A DNA stretch of 64,000 bases from Eutypa lata. Taxonomy: Eukaryota > Ascomycota > Sordariomycetes > Xylariales > Diatrypaceae. The translations under genes and the position numbers were made by a program. The notes under the pieces were generated by a model, which searched no databases, was not told where the DNA came from, and saw nothing but the letters and a program-made list of their open reading frames with translations. This document shows positions 1 through 12,194 of this stretch, one piece after another (position 1 is the stretch's first letter; the number at the start of each line of letters is the position of its first letter). The DNA is taken from contig JAKULF010000008.1 of NCBI GenBank assembly GCA_022661535.1, forward strand, positions 1,984,001-2,048,000. Direction: 5' to 3'.

Positions 1-595
1 GTCACCAATGACCACCAGCAAGACGCGCGCGAGGACGATATCCCAGTCCTCGCCGAGTCTAAGATGCCCACGCGCAAGGATACTTCTCTAAAGGAGTTCC
101 TGGGTAAAATGGATGACTATGCTCCGATCGTAAGTTTGAATGAATTATCCTACCTACGCTCCTTGGGCTAGCATACTAATTCTTTCTTAACAGATTCCGG
201 ATGCCGTCATCAATTACTACATGACCAAGGCCGGCCTCCCTCCGCCACCGTACACTGATCCCCGCCTTGCCCACCTGATTGCTCTCGCTGTCCAGAAGTT
301 TGTGGCGGATATCGCTGCCGATTCATATCAGTACAGCCGAATCCGTGCCTCCAACACCAATGCCAACAACCCGATGGGCAACCTCGGGGCGGCAGCCGGA
401 ATCCCAATTCCGGGGCAGGCGCAGCAAGGCGCGAAGGATCAGGGACGCGGTGGCCCATTGGGCATCCAGCGGGCAGGCTACGGTGGAGGTGGTCAGGGCG
501 GCAGCCAGAACAGAACAGTGCTCACGATGGAGGACCTTGGTATGGCAGTCGGGGAGTACGGGGTGAATGTCAAGCGCAGCGAGTTTTACCGTTGA
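1..595 (+). CDS. TAF10: Transcription initiation factor TFIID/SAGA subunit TAF10 (5' truncated by window edge)
   Basis: TAF10 is a histone-fold subunit of the general transcription factor TFIID and the SAGA coactivator, acting in the nucleus in RNA polymerase II preinitiation. Exon 1 is open from base 1 to 129 and enters the window already in frame. A 64-nt intron (130-193, GTAAGT..CAG) is followed by a last exon 194-595, giving 176 visible residues. The spliced product shows the TAF10 signature in order: [20 protein letters not shown] across the splice junction, then [28 protein letters not shown], and the C-terminal [20 protein letters not shown] Gly/Gln-rich loop of about 60 residues separates the two halves of the histone fold, as is common in fungal TAF10. 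The N-terminal part lies outside the window, so the start is unknown. Family assignment is firm. Confidence 0.93.
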
Positions 596-1147
596 GGCGC
601 TGATGACCGGCCTATCCTAGTTGTTTATGCCCACACACATAACCACTACCCGGTTATGACTAGGGAAAGTTGGGAACTCGTGAGCAACTGACACGAGTTA
701 ACAACTCAGGCAGCCCTTTCACCCCAACACTGGCATTCTGATGAGGATATGAGGAGATGACTAGGGCTTTTGTTTGGGTTTTGGCAAGGAGTTATGGTTG
801 TACCAGGGGGTTAGGCGTTTAGGAGAATAATGCCTTGATACGAGGTTGGCTGAGATTTTTGTCTCATTGCTTTGGGAGTTTTCACAGCGCACATAGTACA
901 TACATGGCGCGAGGTAGACAAACAACGATACCGCTGGCTTTTGCTGAAACTTCTAAAATTTAGTCCATCTTTGTACAGGTGATGTTGTGCAATCGTGAAT
1001 ATCTGTTTCTCCTAAATACTTTTTGAAATGCCTAGAACGCCAGGGTATGTACGTCATGTACGTTATGTCATGCCATCTAACCCCCATCTCTCCCCCCTCA
1101 TATCTTCATGGTCCTCGCTTGGTTTTTCTTATTCTTACTCGATTGAA
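596..1147. other. Convergent intergenic stretch, no gene seen
   Basis: About 550 bases between the TAF10 stop and the uS19m stop, which face each other, so both 3' UTRs must lie here. No open frame resembling a protein and no RNA gene was recognised. Confidence 0.6.
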
Positions 1148-1700
1148 TTAAGCCCTAGACCAGATGAATGGTTTTCTCGTCCTAAATCGTCGTGAATAGC
1201 ACCAGCAGTTAGTTTCCGTTATCCTAGACCGGGTTCGTTCTGTTTCGCTTCGTTTCGTCTCGTCTTGACGCAGAAGGGAAAGAGAAGAGGAGGGAAGCGT
1301 ACGGAGAGAACTCGCCCAGCTTGTGGCCGACCATATCCTCGGTGATGGTCACCTCGTTATATTCCTTGCCATTGTACACCTGGAACTTGAGCCCCACGAA
1401 GTTGGGCAGGATGGTGGCGGCCCGTGCCTGCGTCTTGATCGGGCGTACCCTCTCGCCTGGCGCGTAACGAACGATGGGTAGGCTGGTGGTTAGTTATCCT
1501 GTGCGTTAGCGACGCTCTGTCTGTTTCTCTCGAGCACGTATTCACGAGAAGAAAGAAGGGTCTTCTTACGGGACAATGTGAGGGCCTTAGAGAAGCGCAT
1601 CGTAGGTTAGCAACAAGAGACAATAGCTAGATAGGTAATCCAAATGTAACCCACCCTTCCACACTGATCGGCCTTTCAAAAGGCACCTTGTCGGCTGCAT
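1148..1700 (-). CDS. RSM19: Mitochondrial small-subunit ribosomal protein uS19m
   Basis: Predicted component of the mitochondrial 37S ribosomal subunit, bacterial S19 family, which sits in the small-subunit head. Four exons on the minus strand: 1700-1655, 1585-1570, 1482-1303 and 1181-1148. The spliced protein is 91 residues, the normal size for the family. It begins [16 protein letters not shown], continues [17 protein letters not shown], then [19 protein letters not shown] and [13 protein letters not shown], and ends [10 protein letters not shown]. The GHKLGEFxPTR block is diagnostic of S19. Exon 2 is only 16 nt and exon 4 only 34 nt. Both are required to restore the conserved WKGPHIVP and SPTRKPF joins. 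All introns are GT..AG (69, 87 and 121 nt). The short N-terminus with Arg and Lys residues fits mitochondrial import. Assignment is strong; exon edges are inferred from frame and family resemblance. Confidence 0.9.
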
Positions 1701-3232
1701 TTTGGCTGTTCTTTGACGAGATGGCTGGCAATGCGACTTGTCGATAGGTTTACTCAATCGGACCCTTCATTCGCAACTTGAGGATTGATGCTAATTTAGC
1801 GTGCGCCAAGATATATGACTAAGCGGGTTTATACGAAGCCGAGGTCAACTGGTGACGGCCCGTTAAACTGATGGCTCTGAATACCTACCTCTAGTTAGGA
1901 TCAGAACCTTAGCATCTGATACGCGGAATATTCATTGCCTCCTTGTCCTCGGTGGGTATGACCTAGCTTTCAATTATTCATGTTAGAGCGCATTCCACAC
2001 CTATGCATTATATCATAGCTACAGTTAAGAGCGGCTTTACAGTGAGACTTTGCTGGGTTTATGGGTCATGTCTTGCTAAGATTGTAGGTATTTCTAACTA
2101 TCGAGATCATGTGCTATGCAAGTAGGTACCATTATATTCTCCAAGACCACATGTCTAGATTTTATATTTTATTGATTAGCCAGGCTCTTTACCTGGAACC
2201 GACGGGTCTATTAGATATCCCAGCCTGTACTAACCAGATTATTCTTGAAACGGGCTCCACGTCTCTTACCTACCGGTTATATACTCAGCTCCGAGGTAGT
2301 ATCGTCTTATATCGTTCGGTTCCCTGTGGCATCTTTCCATTTAACCTATGACGACTATTCCCTCTTTCCAGCTCTTTGGCAACTGTTTATCTCACCATGG
2401 TTACCTGAACATCGGTGATACACCGGTACCCGCCGCACTCGTTCTTCCCACCGATGTCGATCCCGCCCAGGAGAACCGTTTTACTGGCCCCACCGGAGTA
2501 CTACGCTCCGTCCCCCCGGAAGCAGCAGGAACCAGGGTAGCTCAGAAGGTTCAATCGGGACATTCTCTATATAGTTTAGTACGAATCAAATATCTCAAAC
2601 ACGCGCTTGCACAGGTAGCTATGTATCTAATTGCGAAAGTACCCAGATCTGAACACAAAGTTTTCTGTCTATGTATGTATCAGCAGAGAGCTCAAGTGAC
2701 TCGAGGCATTGACGTTGTCTGTCTTCTTGAGAGAAAAAAAAATTAAGCATTGAAGCCAAGCACTGGTGGGCGGTGGGATCTTCCGAGACCACGAGATTTC
2801 CGGCCGGGATTTCCTTGGCTTCAGTCATTCTGGTTGGTCGGTACCTGAAGGTGATGGCTGTCCAGGCCCCACGTTCCACGGAGATTGTTCTCGATTCACC
2901 AGATCGGCGAGCGTGCTGTCCGTTTCAGAAATCACCCACGCGCGGAGGAGGCGAATTGACATATTGGGTGTTGTCATTTTATAGCCCTTGCTGTCTTAAC
3001 TGACGCGGAGCCTCGACTTCCGCGTCTACGCGTTCATCGACATGCCTTCCATTACGGCATGTATTCTAGTTAGTTAGGATGTGTAGCTACGTAGACTAGT
3101 GAGTGGTATATAAGATAAAGCAATAGACCTACCAGATTCCTCATTTCATTCGGTGCTTTCCTTCTCCACCCAACCTTTGCACGGTGAATACCTAGTCTTG
3201 AAATCCGGTGACGCCAAGAACCAAAAGACATT
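1701..3232. other. Intergenic region between uS19m and the endoglucanase
   Basis: About 1.5 kb separating the divergently transcribed uS19m and GH5 genes, so it must hold both promoters. A GC-richer patch at 2400-2540 reads open on the plus strand, and another at about 2760-2990 reads open on both strands. Neither shows a domain or family motif I recognise, so no gene is called. A TATA element lies at 3107. Confidence 0.5.
3107..3114 (+). promoter_or_regulatory. TATA box of the endoglucanase gene
   Basis: TATATAAG lies about 120 bases upstream of the endoglucanase start codon, a usual distance for fungal promoters with a short 5' UTR. Inferred from sequence and position only. Confidence 0.5.
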
Positions 3233-4737
3233 ATGAGATTCACGGATCTGATCGTTGGCGCGACCGCCGCCAGCGGTGCCCTCGCGGCTCCCGGTACCTC
3301 GAAGAACAAGAAGCGGCAGGGAGGGTTCGACTTCTCCGGAGTCAACCAATCCGGAGCCGAGTTCGGCCAGGACACGCTCCCCGGCCAGCTCGGAAAGGAA
3401 TATACTTGGCCGGTGAACTCGGCCATCGATGTAAGACGAAGAAAATCACGCCATGCCACCGCTCGTTAGTTTTTCGTATCTAGATGCTGACCTATACACC
3501 ACGTAAAGACGCTGATGCAAGATGGTTTCAACACCTTCCGCGTTCCCTTCATGATGTAAGTAAAAGAGACAGAGGCTTGGTAGACCAGGTCAGAGCGAAG
3601 AATAGCAGTATACTAAGCAGTTCGTAGGGAGCGTATGATCCCCGACCAGTTGACCGGCACCATCAATGAGACTTATGCTGCTGGACTCGACACCGTAAGT
3701 CTACCTAGTAATCCCTCGAAGGCAAAGCAAAGCTGCAATTGCAAAGAAACCCAACTAATCAAGTCTTTCTAATTAGACGGTTGAGTACATCACCGGACAG
3801 TAAGTACAGCACAATCCGCTATCACCAGCACCGCCGTCACCATCACCATCACCATCACCATCACCAAGAAACAACATACTTCCCATACTCGAGTTCACAC
3901 AGGAAAAAACTAACCTTTCAACCACACAAAAAAAGGGGCGCCTACGCCGTCGTCGACCCGCACAACTTCGGGCGCTACTACGAGGAGGTCATCACGGACG
4001 TGGAGGGCTTCGGCGCGTGGTGGTCCAAGGTGGCGGCGCGGTACGTCGACAACGAGCTCGTCATCTTCGACACCAACAACGAGTACCACGACATGGACAA
4101 CACGCTCGTCTACCAGCTGAACCAGGCCGCCGTCGACGCCATCCGCGACGCCGGCGCCACGACCCAGTACATCTTCGTCGAGGGCAACTCGTGGAGTGGT
4201 GCTTGGCACTGGGTACGTCTTGCACCCAACCCATCCATTTCAATGCTAACTAATCCCCTGCCCCGTCCATCTCTCTCTCTCAATATTTGTTTCCATCCCT
4301 CCCATCTAACTGACTGACTGACTGACGTGAACACCGAACAGGTCTCGAGCGGCACAGCAACCGACATGGTGAAGCTGACGGACCCCTCGGACAAGCTCGT
4401 GTACGAGATGCACCAGTACCTGGACACGGACGGGTCGGGCACGGCGGAGGCGTGCGTGTCGGGGACGATCGGGAGCGAGCGCGTGGCCGAGGCGACCGAG
4501 TGGCTCAAGGCCAACGGGAAGCGCGGCATCCTCGGCGAGACGGCCGGCGGCTCCAACGCCCAGTGCATCGCCGCCGTCCAGGACATGCTCGCCCACCTGC
4601 AGGAGAACGCCGACGTCTGGGCCGGCTGGCTCTGGTGGGCGGGCGGTCCCTGGTGGGCCGATTACATGTACAGCATGGAGCCACCGACGGGCACTGCGTA
4701 TACGGAGTTCTTGCCTTCTATCAAGGAGTATATCTAA
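3233..4737 (+). CDS. Secreted endo-beta-1,4-glucanase, glycoside hydrolase family 5 (subfamily 5-like), no CBM
   Basis: Predicted extracellular cellulase hydrolysing internal beta-1,4-glucan bonds. Six exons: 3233-3430, 3509-3555, 3628-3694, 3777-3799, 3936-4212 and 4342-4737, giving 335 residues. Residues 1-18 form a signal peptide ([18 protein letters not shown]), followed by a short propeptide ending in a Kex2-type KR at 27-28. The mature part shows GxNx[22 protein letters not shown], the acid/base motif DTNNEYHDM with Glu161, [14 protein letters not shown], and the nucleophile motif ILGETAGG with Glu270, then [18 protein letters not shown]. The length is that of single-domain fungal enzymes. 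No cellulose-binding module or linker is present. The start is the first Met before the signal peptide, with a TATA box about 120 nt upstream. GC content of exons is clearly higher than flanking DNA. Intron 4 carries a CAC/CAT repeat. Confidence 0.94.
3838..3865. repeat. CAC/CAT trinucleotide tract inside intron 4 of the endoglucanase
   Basis: A run of alternating CAC and CAT triplets, about 28 bases, within the 136-nt intron 3800-3935. Unspliced read-through would encode a histidine tract, but the tract lies between a good donor (GTAAGT) and an AG acceptor, and splicing restores the GH5 fold. Confidence 0.85.
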
Positions 4738-7700
4738 AAGAAAGACAGAGAGAGAGAGGATACTTACTGTCGTCGTCATCATCCAGCCATACTTCGAGTA
4801 TTATTGTCGAATAAAAAGGTTACTGTCATGTGAGGATCGAATACCTACGATGGGTTTGCGACTGGGACTAGGTCAGGTGGAATGCTGGAGGCGTGGATAG
4901 TCGAAAAGACGAGAAGATCGCTTGTACATAGGTAGCACGGCAAAAGCCTGTCAAAAAAGCCGTGTTTGCATTCGTGTATATATATACAATATCTACTTCT
5001 TACGCCCAATTTCAATTCCTAACATGCACGTAAGCCATTGCAGAAAGATCTTAATTTTGTTTGATATGCAGATAATAAATCTAGATCATAGAGGCCAAGA
5101 CAAGTCTCCTAGCACAGTTCTAGCCATCTCGCTAGCAGTCGGAGTTAGTCGGTGTTTAATCTCGTTTCGTTGAGAATTCTGCAAATATGTACATAGGACG
5201 GTCGGTAATGGTGATCTTTTCGTAGCGGTTCGGCAAACAGATCGTGGGGGCTTCAGGCAATGTGACTGCACGGCGCTGGACGTGCAGGGTGCCGATACTT
5301 CTAGTCCAAGATGTGTATGGAGTCCACTATGAATAAGATAAATCGAGTAGATACTTCCATATTCCATTACAAGATCAATCCTATTACAACGCGTCAAGAC
5401 CGTCACGACATTGACGATAGGGAAGTTAAAGCCCGCTATCAGGCATATACTGGAAGCAACCTAGCGCTAATAACCTATTGGAACCTCAGTGCGCAACGAA
5501 TTGACAGACATCAGGTGCGACAACAGTTAATCGAGAGCTTCTTCTTCACAACGCGCGTCAAGCACACGATAGTAACGAAAAAGATAGAAAAGACCTGTCA
5601 GACTTCCCACATCGCCCACCCCGGCCGTGCGCCCGAAGGCAAGACCACAGCGAAATCGGGGTTGAGATCATCATCACTCTCTATACAGCCTACCGCGAGG
5701 GTCGGCCGCCATCCTTGCGGACAGATCGAGAGTAAAGGGAGAAGGCCACAAGTGGCAGACTCCCCGTTGAAAACTTCACTCTAGGGCGGCGGGGATTTGG
5801 ATCATCTTCCAGGGTGGGATCTGTAGCTCTTTTGGAGAATACAGAGGTAGACGAATACTATAGAAATGATTCTCTGAAGTCTGTTTGGCGGAAAAACGCT
5901 GGTTAGCCAACTGCTCAATCAAAGGGAGATCTCAAAAGTATGGGGGAGGGTTTGACTGACATTGTCGACATGAAGAGAAAAGAAAAATCAAGAGAGGTTA
6001 CGGGAAGAGAAGCTCGCTATTTATATGGCAAAGGCGGTGTGTTTCTGGGTCCCACAATCAGTCAATTCTGCCGCCTGTCTCAGGAAAAAATTTCAACATC
6101 GCTAGACCTTACCTAAAACAGAAAAGTTGTTTGCGCTAGTCCAGCCATTTACTTTTAAGGTGCTATGATTGGCTTGAAATGTGGGTTTTCTAGCCAATGT
6201 TAGCGTATATTTTAGCTATTCCCATAAAAGCGGAAACCAATCAGAGAGCACATGAGGAAATATTTATGTTTCAACAGTAGGTAGGTCAGTAGGTATGCCC
6301 TCTCTCTACCTCGCTCTAATTACTACGTACTTCATGAAGCTATTTAAGGTTACTCTACAAGCTTGGTGGTGAATGGCTATACTCACCACCCATTGTGATT
6401 ATATGTATCTGATCTAACCTATGTCTCTTGAAAGCTTATACATGGCTCACACATACGAAGTAATACTATGTAGGTAGTTATGGGATCAAGTCTTCAGCAG
6501 AATATCGCCGTGTGCAGAGCCGCATCGAACATATCCACTTTATATGCTTACTACGCTACCATCACAATCAATAGAATAGTGAACTACTGACTACCTAGTC
6601 TAGTAGGCAAACTCCTAGCTCATTATTACCTGCAGGCTATTTCATTTGGACGAAAACCACGTTTGCTATGCGTTTGCTCTCTGCCTTGCAGCCTTGTTGC
6701 GTTACGCACTGGATACATACATCCATGAGCAAAACTCTAACCCATCCAAAATCACGGCAAGGCGGCACCTGATGTCCACAGGAATGTTTGGCCGCAGTTT
6801 GACCGCATTTCAACTAGTCCATCGGTCATAATAGTTATGTGGCAACTGGTTATTAGCTTGCTCCTGTCCATATCTATCTTCTCCATTCTGGCCGTCATAG
6901 TTACCTGTCATGGTCCATGGCTGAGTCCCACGCACCTTGCTTGCTTACCATGTTTCTATGAATAAGACTTAACTATAGTTATGTACTCCAGTCAAAAGAT
7001 TGCCCACTACCTACCTCTAGGTACCTATTACCTATTGTATCTCGTATGTACGAGCCAGCTTCAACCCACTCAGGTTAATGATACTCCAGTAAACTTATGT
7101 CCTAAAGGGCCTACTACTTCAATAGTGCTGCTAATAGTTAGATCGGAACGGAAGAATTCTTCGTTAAGGCTACATGTCGATATCGGCTACAAATCAATCG
7201 ATACTCGTGCTCTCTTGAAGAACATCCAGCCATACATTCCAGTAGATCTCAATCATCGTTCAAAAGTACCTTTACTTCGTATATAAGAACATATCCTAAG
7301 TAAGCTCGAGGATACCGTTTTGTTCATGAAGACCTCGACCTAGCCGTCCTTAGATAGCCAGCCTATCTAACAAGGTACATAGTATTGTATCAAATTAGAG
7401 AAGGATAAATCGTAGTTACAATATAACGTTGCGGGGAGTATTTGTTTTGTTTTGTAGCCTCACTGGCCATACAAGTCCTATCTATGAAGCAGACCCTTAC
7501 CATGGTATTCTGAGTCGTTCTAAGGAGTCGATTACCTCTACAATGTTGTCTCATCGTTTGATATACATGCAATTGTTGTTCGTTCGGTGTATAGGGCTAT
7601 CATCAATCCATAGCCTTTGATTGGGTTAGTAGGTTCGTTGGTCTCGCTACCCTCCATTCAAAACTTAGATAATACAACATCATAGGTAGCGGTATAGGCC

Positions 7701-8457
7701 ACCTTCAAGGTAGCTGATGCCGGCCGGCGGCTCTCGGAGTAACTATAGCATAGGTGATGTTTCTAGGTTAATTGGGTTCACCTTCGGGCATAGTCTATTT
7801 GGGATGTTGGGTAGCTACCGAATAGCCTCATTCACCATTTTTAAGCCCTCATTACAATCTAAGCTCGGTACGCTTACACTGTCGTATGTACTTTTTAAAC
7901 ATATATCACTGTCCTTGGGAATATTCAACGGAATTGGAGGTTGAGTTGATCAAAAAAGATATTAGCATATGCGAACGCAGAGAAGTTTTAAGATGAGAAT
8001 GACCCTAAACTATTACGAACCACTTGCGAGCCGGTATATTCTGCTACATCATAGCTCGAGCGTTAAAGCGAAGCACGCAGAGACCGAGTAAAGAATCTCA
8101 ATGTTTGTACTCGAGTTCCATTGCATGTGTGCAACTAAGAGCCCCCCATTTGGTGACCCACGTCTATTCCATATCTTCTGTGTTTAATCTACATCCAGTT
8201 CAGCAAGTACTTAGCAGCACCAGTGCTGCACGCCTTGAATGGCTGCTAAAAGCCTACAATCAAAGCAACGCCAATATGCACCTCCGATTGACTGATATGC
8301 ATTCATCGGATTGATAATATGCATATCAGGTTACGTCAAGTAGAAAGGGAAATTCTGCCTTAGTTCCAGGTATAGGCGAGACAATCGGTTGGTATTCCGA
8401 TTGCGTCAACACCGCCAGTTAGTAAGTATACCATCTCCCAAAACACGCAACTACAGC
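4738..8457. other. 3.7-kb gene-free stretch after the endoglucanase
   Basis: An AATAAA polyadenylation signal at 4810-4815, 72 bases after the endoglucanase stop, probably ends that gene. Beyond it I see only short, unrelated open frames on both strands, many TACCTA/TAGGTA motifs (for example 6280-6300 and 7010-7040), and a GC-richer patch at 5590-5780 without a recognisable product. The right end must hold the 3' UTR of UFD2. No gene is supported. Confidence 0.5.
4810..4815 (+). terminator. Polyadenylation signal AATAAA of the endoglucanase gene
   Basis: Canonical AATAAA hexamer 72 bases downstream of the TAA stop of the GH5 gene, on the same strand. Position fits a 3' end signal; not otherwise tested. 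Confidence 0.5.
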
Positions 8458-11400
8458 TTAACCGGCACTTGTGTCCATTAGATCGCCGGACGCCTTCGCC
8501 CTAGCTTCAGCAATTCTCCCTGCCTTCCACGTCTCGATGCGCGTGCGTAAATCATCTGCAGGGACAACATCCTCGATTTTCATTGGTGCTCGCGTGAACG
8601 GATCTAGCGGATTGGAGAGCAGCTGTTGGATGATAGTCGACCGGTCTACAATGTTGCGTGATGGAAGGATAACTGGGTCGGTCATCAAGTCACCTAGTAG
8701 AGGATCTTCGAACTCTTCAGGGATCTCGCCAAGATCAAGTTCAGCTTGGTCTAGACGACCCTTTGCTTCGGCGATTTTATGTCTCAAGGAGTCCCATGCG
8801 GCAGCGGTCTCGGGGGCGGCATTAAGATTGGCGCTTAAAATCTGAGACGCCTTTTCGAAATTCGATGGTTTATAAGAGCGACCATCCCCAGCGATAGCCG
8901 CAACGAATGTTGGTGCTGAGCCAAGATTCAGGTAGATGTCAATAAATTCTGCTAGGAGCGTTTTGGCATCAAAGTGGTACTTCTTGGGATCCTCTACTTT
9001 TAGGTTGGCCCTTCGTGGTCCTACGAGAACCTCCAAGTTGTAGTCAAGCATACCGGCAAGGCGTGTGACAATCTCAGGCATGGTGAATGCATCTCGTAGG
9101 GCTGCAGTGAAGAGCTTCATCATCGCCATAGTATCATTTAATAGCTGCATCCAGTTCTGGCATAGCTGCTCTGCCGACTCCAAGTCGGATGTCACCTTTT
9201 CCCTGTCCTGAGGAGAAAGTGATTGGTCTCTCAACTGTTTCTGGTAATCGTGAATCTTGTAGAGTTTAGTCAATGCTTCGTCGAGCAGAAAAGTTGCGTC
9301 ATTCAGTAACAAGTTAACAAATTGAACGAAGAATTGCTTGTTGACCCTGTCGATGACTGGTTAGAGATTGGGTTTAGACCAGCTTGACAAGATCAGACTT
9401 ACTTGCTCTCCCTACTCAGCTGTTCTTGATAGACCGTATTGGCCCAGATACATTTGATCACCTGGAAGATCTCGTAGCGGATGTTGAACTTATCGTAGAA
9501 CGCAGAGCTAACACCACTGTGTTCACATTCTGTAATAATTAGTATGGCCCTATTTTTAGTTGATACGACGCCTTACCAATGTACCACTTCATCAGGGCAT
9601 GCAGAAGATGTTCATTCGCAAAATCTGATCCTGCTAAGGCATCACCTAGTACACCACGCTTCAGATGATAGATCGGCCACGTCCCCGAAAAGAGTAAAGT
9701 GACTAGCGAGGACTTTAGGTATGGGTTCTTGATGTATTCCGAAGATCTCAAGAAGGTGATGCATAGAGTGATGATTTCCTCTCCGACTGCCGATATCAAG
9801 ATCTGCGGCACAAACCTGATGGTAAAAAGTGAGATATAGTTCAGTGCTAGTGTCTTTTTTGAGTAACGTACCTGAAAACGAATTTGAAGTTATCAACTAC
9901 GTCTTGAAGTGCATACTCCGGTAGGCAACTGAAGGCCTCGGGCCGTGTGGGCGGAAGCGGAAGCTTGAATGGTCGACCCGGAGCATAATCCCCACCACTA
10001 GCCACCCTCAAGAGCCAGACAGAGACGTAACGCATGAACTGTAAAGACAATGTCTGCATGCCCTGGTCTAGAACAACCCCTTCTATCGAAAACTTGAGGG
10101 CGATGGCTTTTTCCACAGCTTGGACGGCAGCCTGATATTGTCTCTGAATAATGGGGCGGTGCATCGAATTCTACCACTGTTAATACTACAGGTCTTCAAC
10201 GTTCTTTTGATTAAGACTAGAAGACCTTGACTTACACCCTGGATCTTAGCCATTTGATCTTCGATTTGTTTGATAGCGCCTTCCACGTGCTTAATCTCTC
10301 GGTCAAGCTCCTTCAGTTTAGAGTTCGTGGCACCAAGACCATAGTGATGAGCAGCGAGGGTAAGGAAGAAGATCTCAGAGATAAAGTTTGATTCTCCACC
10401 CACTTCCCTGCCATAGAAAGCATCAGCAGTGGCCTGGTCAGCATTCAATTTCGTCTCGTCACCCATCTCAATTCGTGGGTTCCTGCGGAGGTAGTCGACA
10501 TCAATCTTGGAGACCTTGGAGAAGGTGTTGTCCATGAAGGGTTGACAAAGCTGATCGAGGATGGCTGTCACATTAACCATGAATCCATCTGAAGCAACTT
10601 CGTTGGGTTTGACCTGCAACGCGCGTCTCTTGTGGTTTGTATTGAAGATAAACGCAAACCAATCAAGCACCTTGCTTCGCGCTTCCTTGACCCGGACGAA
10701 AGCATTAATAATGGCCGTGAGATCCCCCTGATGGGCTTTCAAAGTCATTTGTAGAGCGGTTTGTGCCGACTTCTTGTGACCTGCATCGATGGTCCTAGGC
10801 CCACTGAAATATGACTTTGTAACTTCAGTCTGTAATGGCGATATGCGGAAAAAGGGCCCCAGAATGGTCCGCTCTTCGCTTGAAACGGCCAATTGCTCCC
10901 TGGTCATGCCCTCGATGGATGTTACTAAGAATTCCTCTTCTTGGGCGAGAGCTTCAAGAAGCTTTGGATACCTGGCATAGGTGACGAGTGACTGCGAGAA
11001 CATTAGTATAGTTCTGGATTCAACCGACCCAAAACTTCCTACATTGATGTACGGCTTGTAATCTTGGTTCATATTCATTTTCGAAAGTTCTTCACTTATC
11101 TGTACCATAGCCACCGTGAAGATGGGGAGAATGGTATCGTCTTCGTCCGTGCGAGATAAGGCCTCCTCAATGAAGTCGGTACATATTCCTTGATCGCTGT
11201 CACCATTACAGAGTAGGTACGGCTTCAAAGTATCATGGTTGACATTAGGATCCCGACTGTTTCCTTGTTAGTAAGGTCAATGCCCCTGCCATCGTGTTGC
11301 TTACCCAAAATATTCGGGCATGGCCACAGCAAAAATGCAGTTACTCATGCATAACCGCTTAGCTTCATTTAGCACTACATCCCGCTGAGGATTAGGTCGG

Positions 11401-12194
11401 CGGGAGGCTATCTTTATAGCGCGCACTACACGCTTCCAGCATGGTAGAAAATACTCCAAGAGAGCTCGGTTTGTAGGCACATATCTAGCGGCTTCGAGAA
11501 TTGCGGCATCTATGCTAGAAGCAGTCAACTTTACAGGATCCCCAGACTGCTCAAGTTCTGAGCGGAGTTCCGGGAGGTAGGTGAGCTTAGCGCCACCATT
11601 GCTACGGCTATCCACCGCACGAGACTCGTCTAAAGCAACTCGGAAGATATCGCTTAGTACTCTGTCCGACCAATCTTCAAGAGATTCTTCCTTCGCTCCT
11701 GTATATTGCTTCTTCGTGGGAGGTGTTGCTGTACTCGCTGGATTCTTGTCAATGGCCGAGGTTGATCTCTTGAGGGTGTCGCTGTTACCTGAGTCGTTAA
11801 CTGTAGGTGTACTACTCCTAGATTCTGTCCTATTCTTAACACCTAGTTGAGCGAATGGGTTATTCGTTGCGTTGGCGCTCGGTGATGACGCGGATGAAGT
11901 AATATTTATTTTTCGGCTTGGTATTTCGGTCGGACGTTCATTCTCTTTGGCTGAGCTTGAACTCGGCTTCGGCGATGGCTCAACGTCTTCCGAGGTTGGT
12001 GGTGGTGGCGTCGACGACTGCTGCTGTTGCTGCGCCTGCTGTTGTTGTTGCAACTTTGCTAGACGTTTCTGTCGCATCTACAAGGGAAACAAATGGTCAG
12101 TTTGAGGTAGAGCGTAGATGTTTTCATTTTATATATGATAACTCACCTGCTCTGCCGGAGGCAAGGTCGGCTCGGGTTGGTCATTCGGATCCAT
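8458..12194 (-). CDS. UFD2: Ubiquitin conjugation factor E4 (UFD2), U-box ubiquitin ligase
   Basis: E4 enzyme that extends ubiquitin chains on substrates already carrying a few ubiquitins, working with Cdc48/p97 in the ubiquitin-fusion degradation and ERAD routes. Seven exons on the minus strand: 12194-12147, 12077-11305, 11256-10236, 10170-9872, 9815-9577, 9529-9403 and 9346-8458, giving 1131 residues, close to the usual 1000-1100. The N-terminus is low complexity, with a glutamine tract just after MRQKRLAKL and Ser/Pro/Asn-rich sequence to about residue 130. The middle is the long alpha-helical UFD2 core. The C-terminal U-box at about 1045-1117 reads EEFEDPLLGDLMTDPVILPS, then DRSTIIQQLLSNPLDPFTR, a textbook RING-like fold without zinc ligands. 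All introns are GT..AG and phase-consistent. The first exon codes only 16 residues. Assignment is firm; the exon 3/4 join (IQG-NSMHRP) is the least certain because two AG acceptors are close and only one avoids a stop. Confidence 0.93.

Noticed and set aside
4072..4098. NEY instead of NEP at the GH5 acid/base site, as a possible catalytic change
   Set aside because: The Glu itself is present, and as far as I recall NNEYHDM occurs in other fungal enzymes of this GH5 subgroup, so it is normal variation.
3739..4317. 192-codon plus-strand frame with a histidine tract
   Set aside because: It reads through introns 4 and 5 of the endoglucanase. The histidine run is intron 4; splicing gives the correct GH5 sequence.
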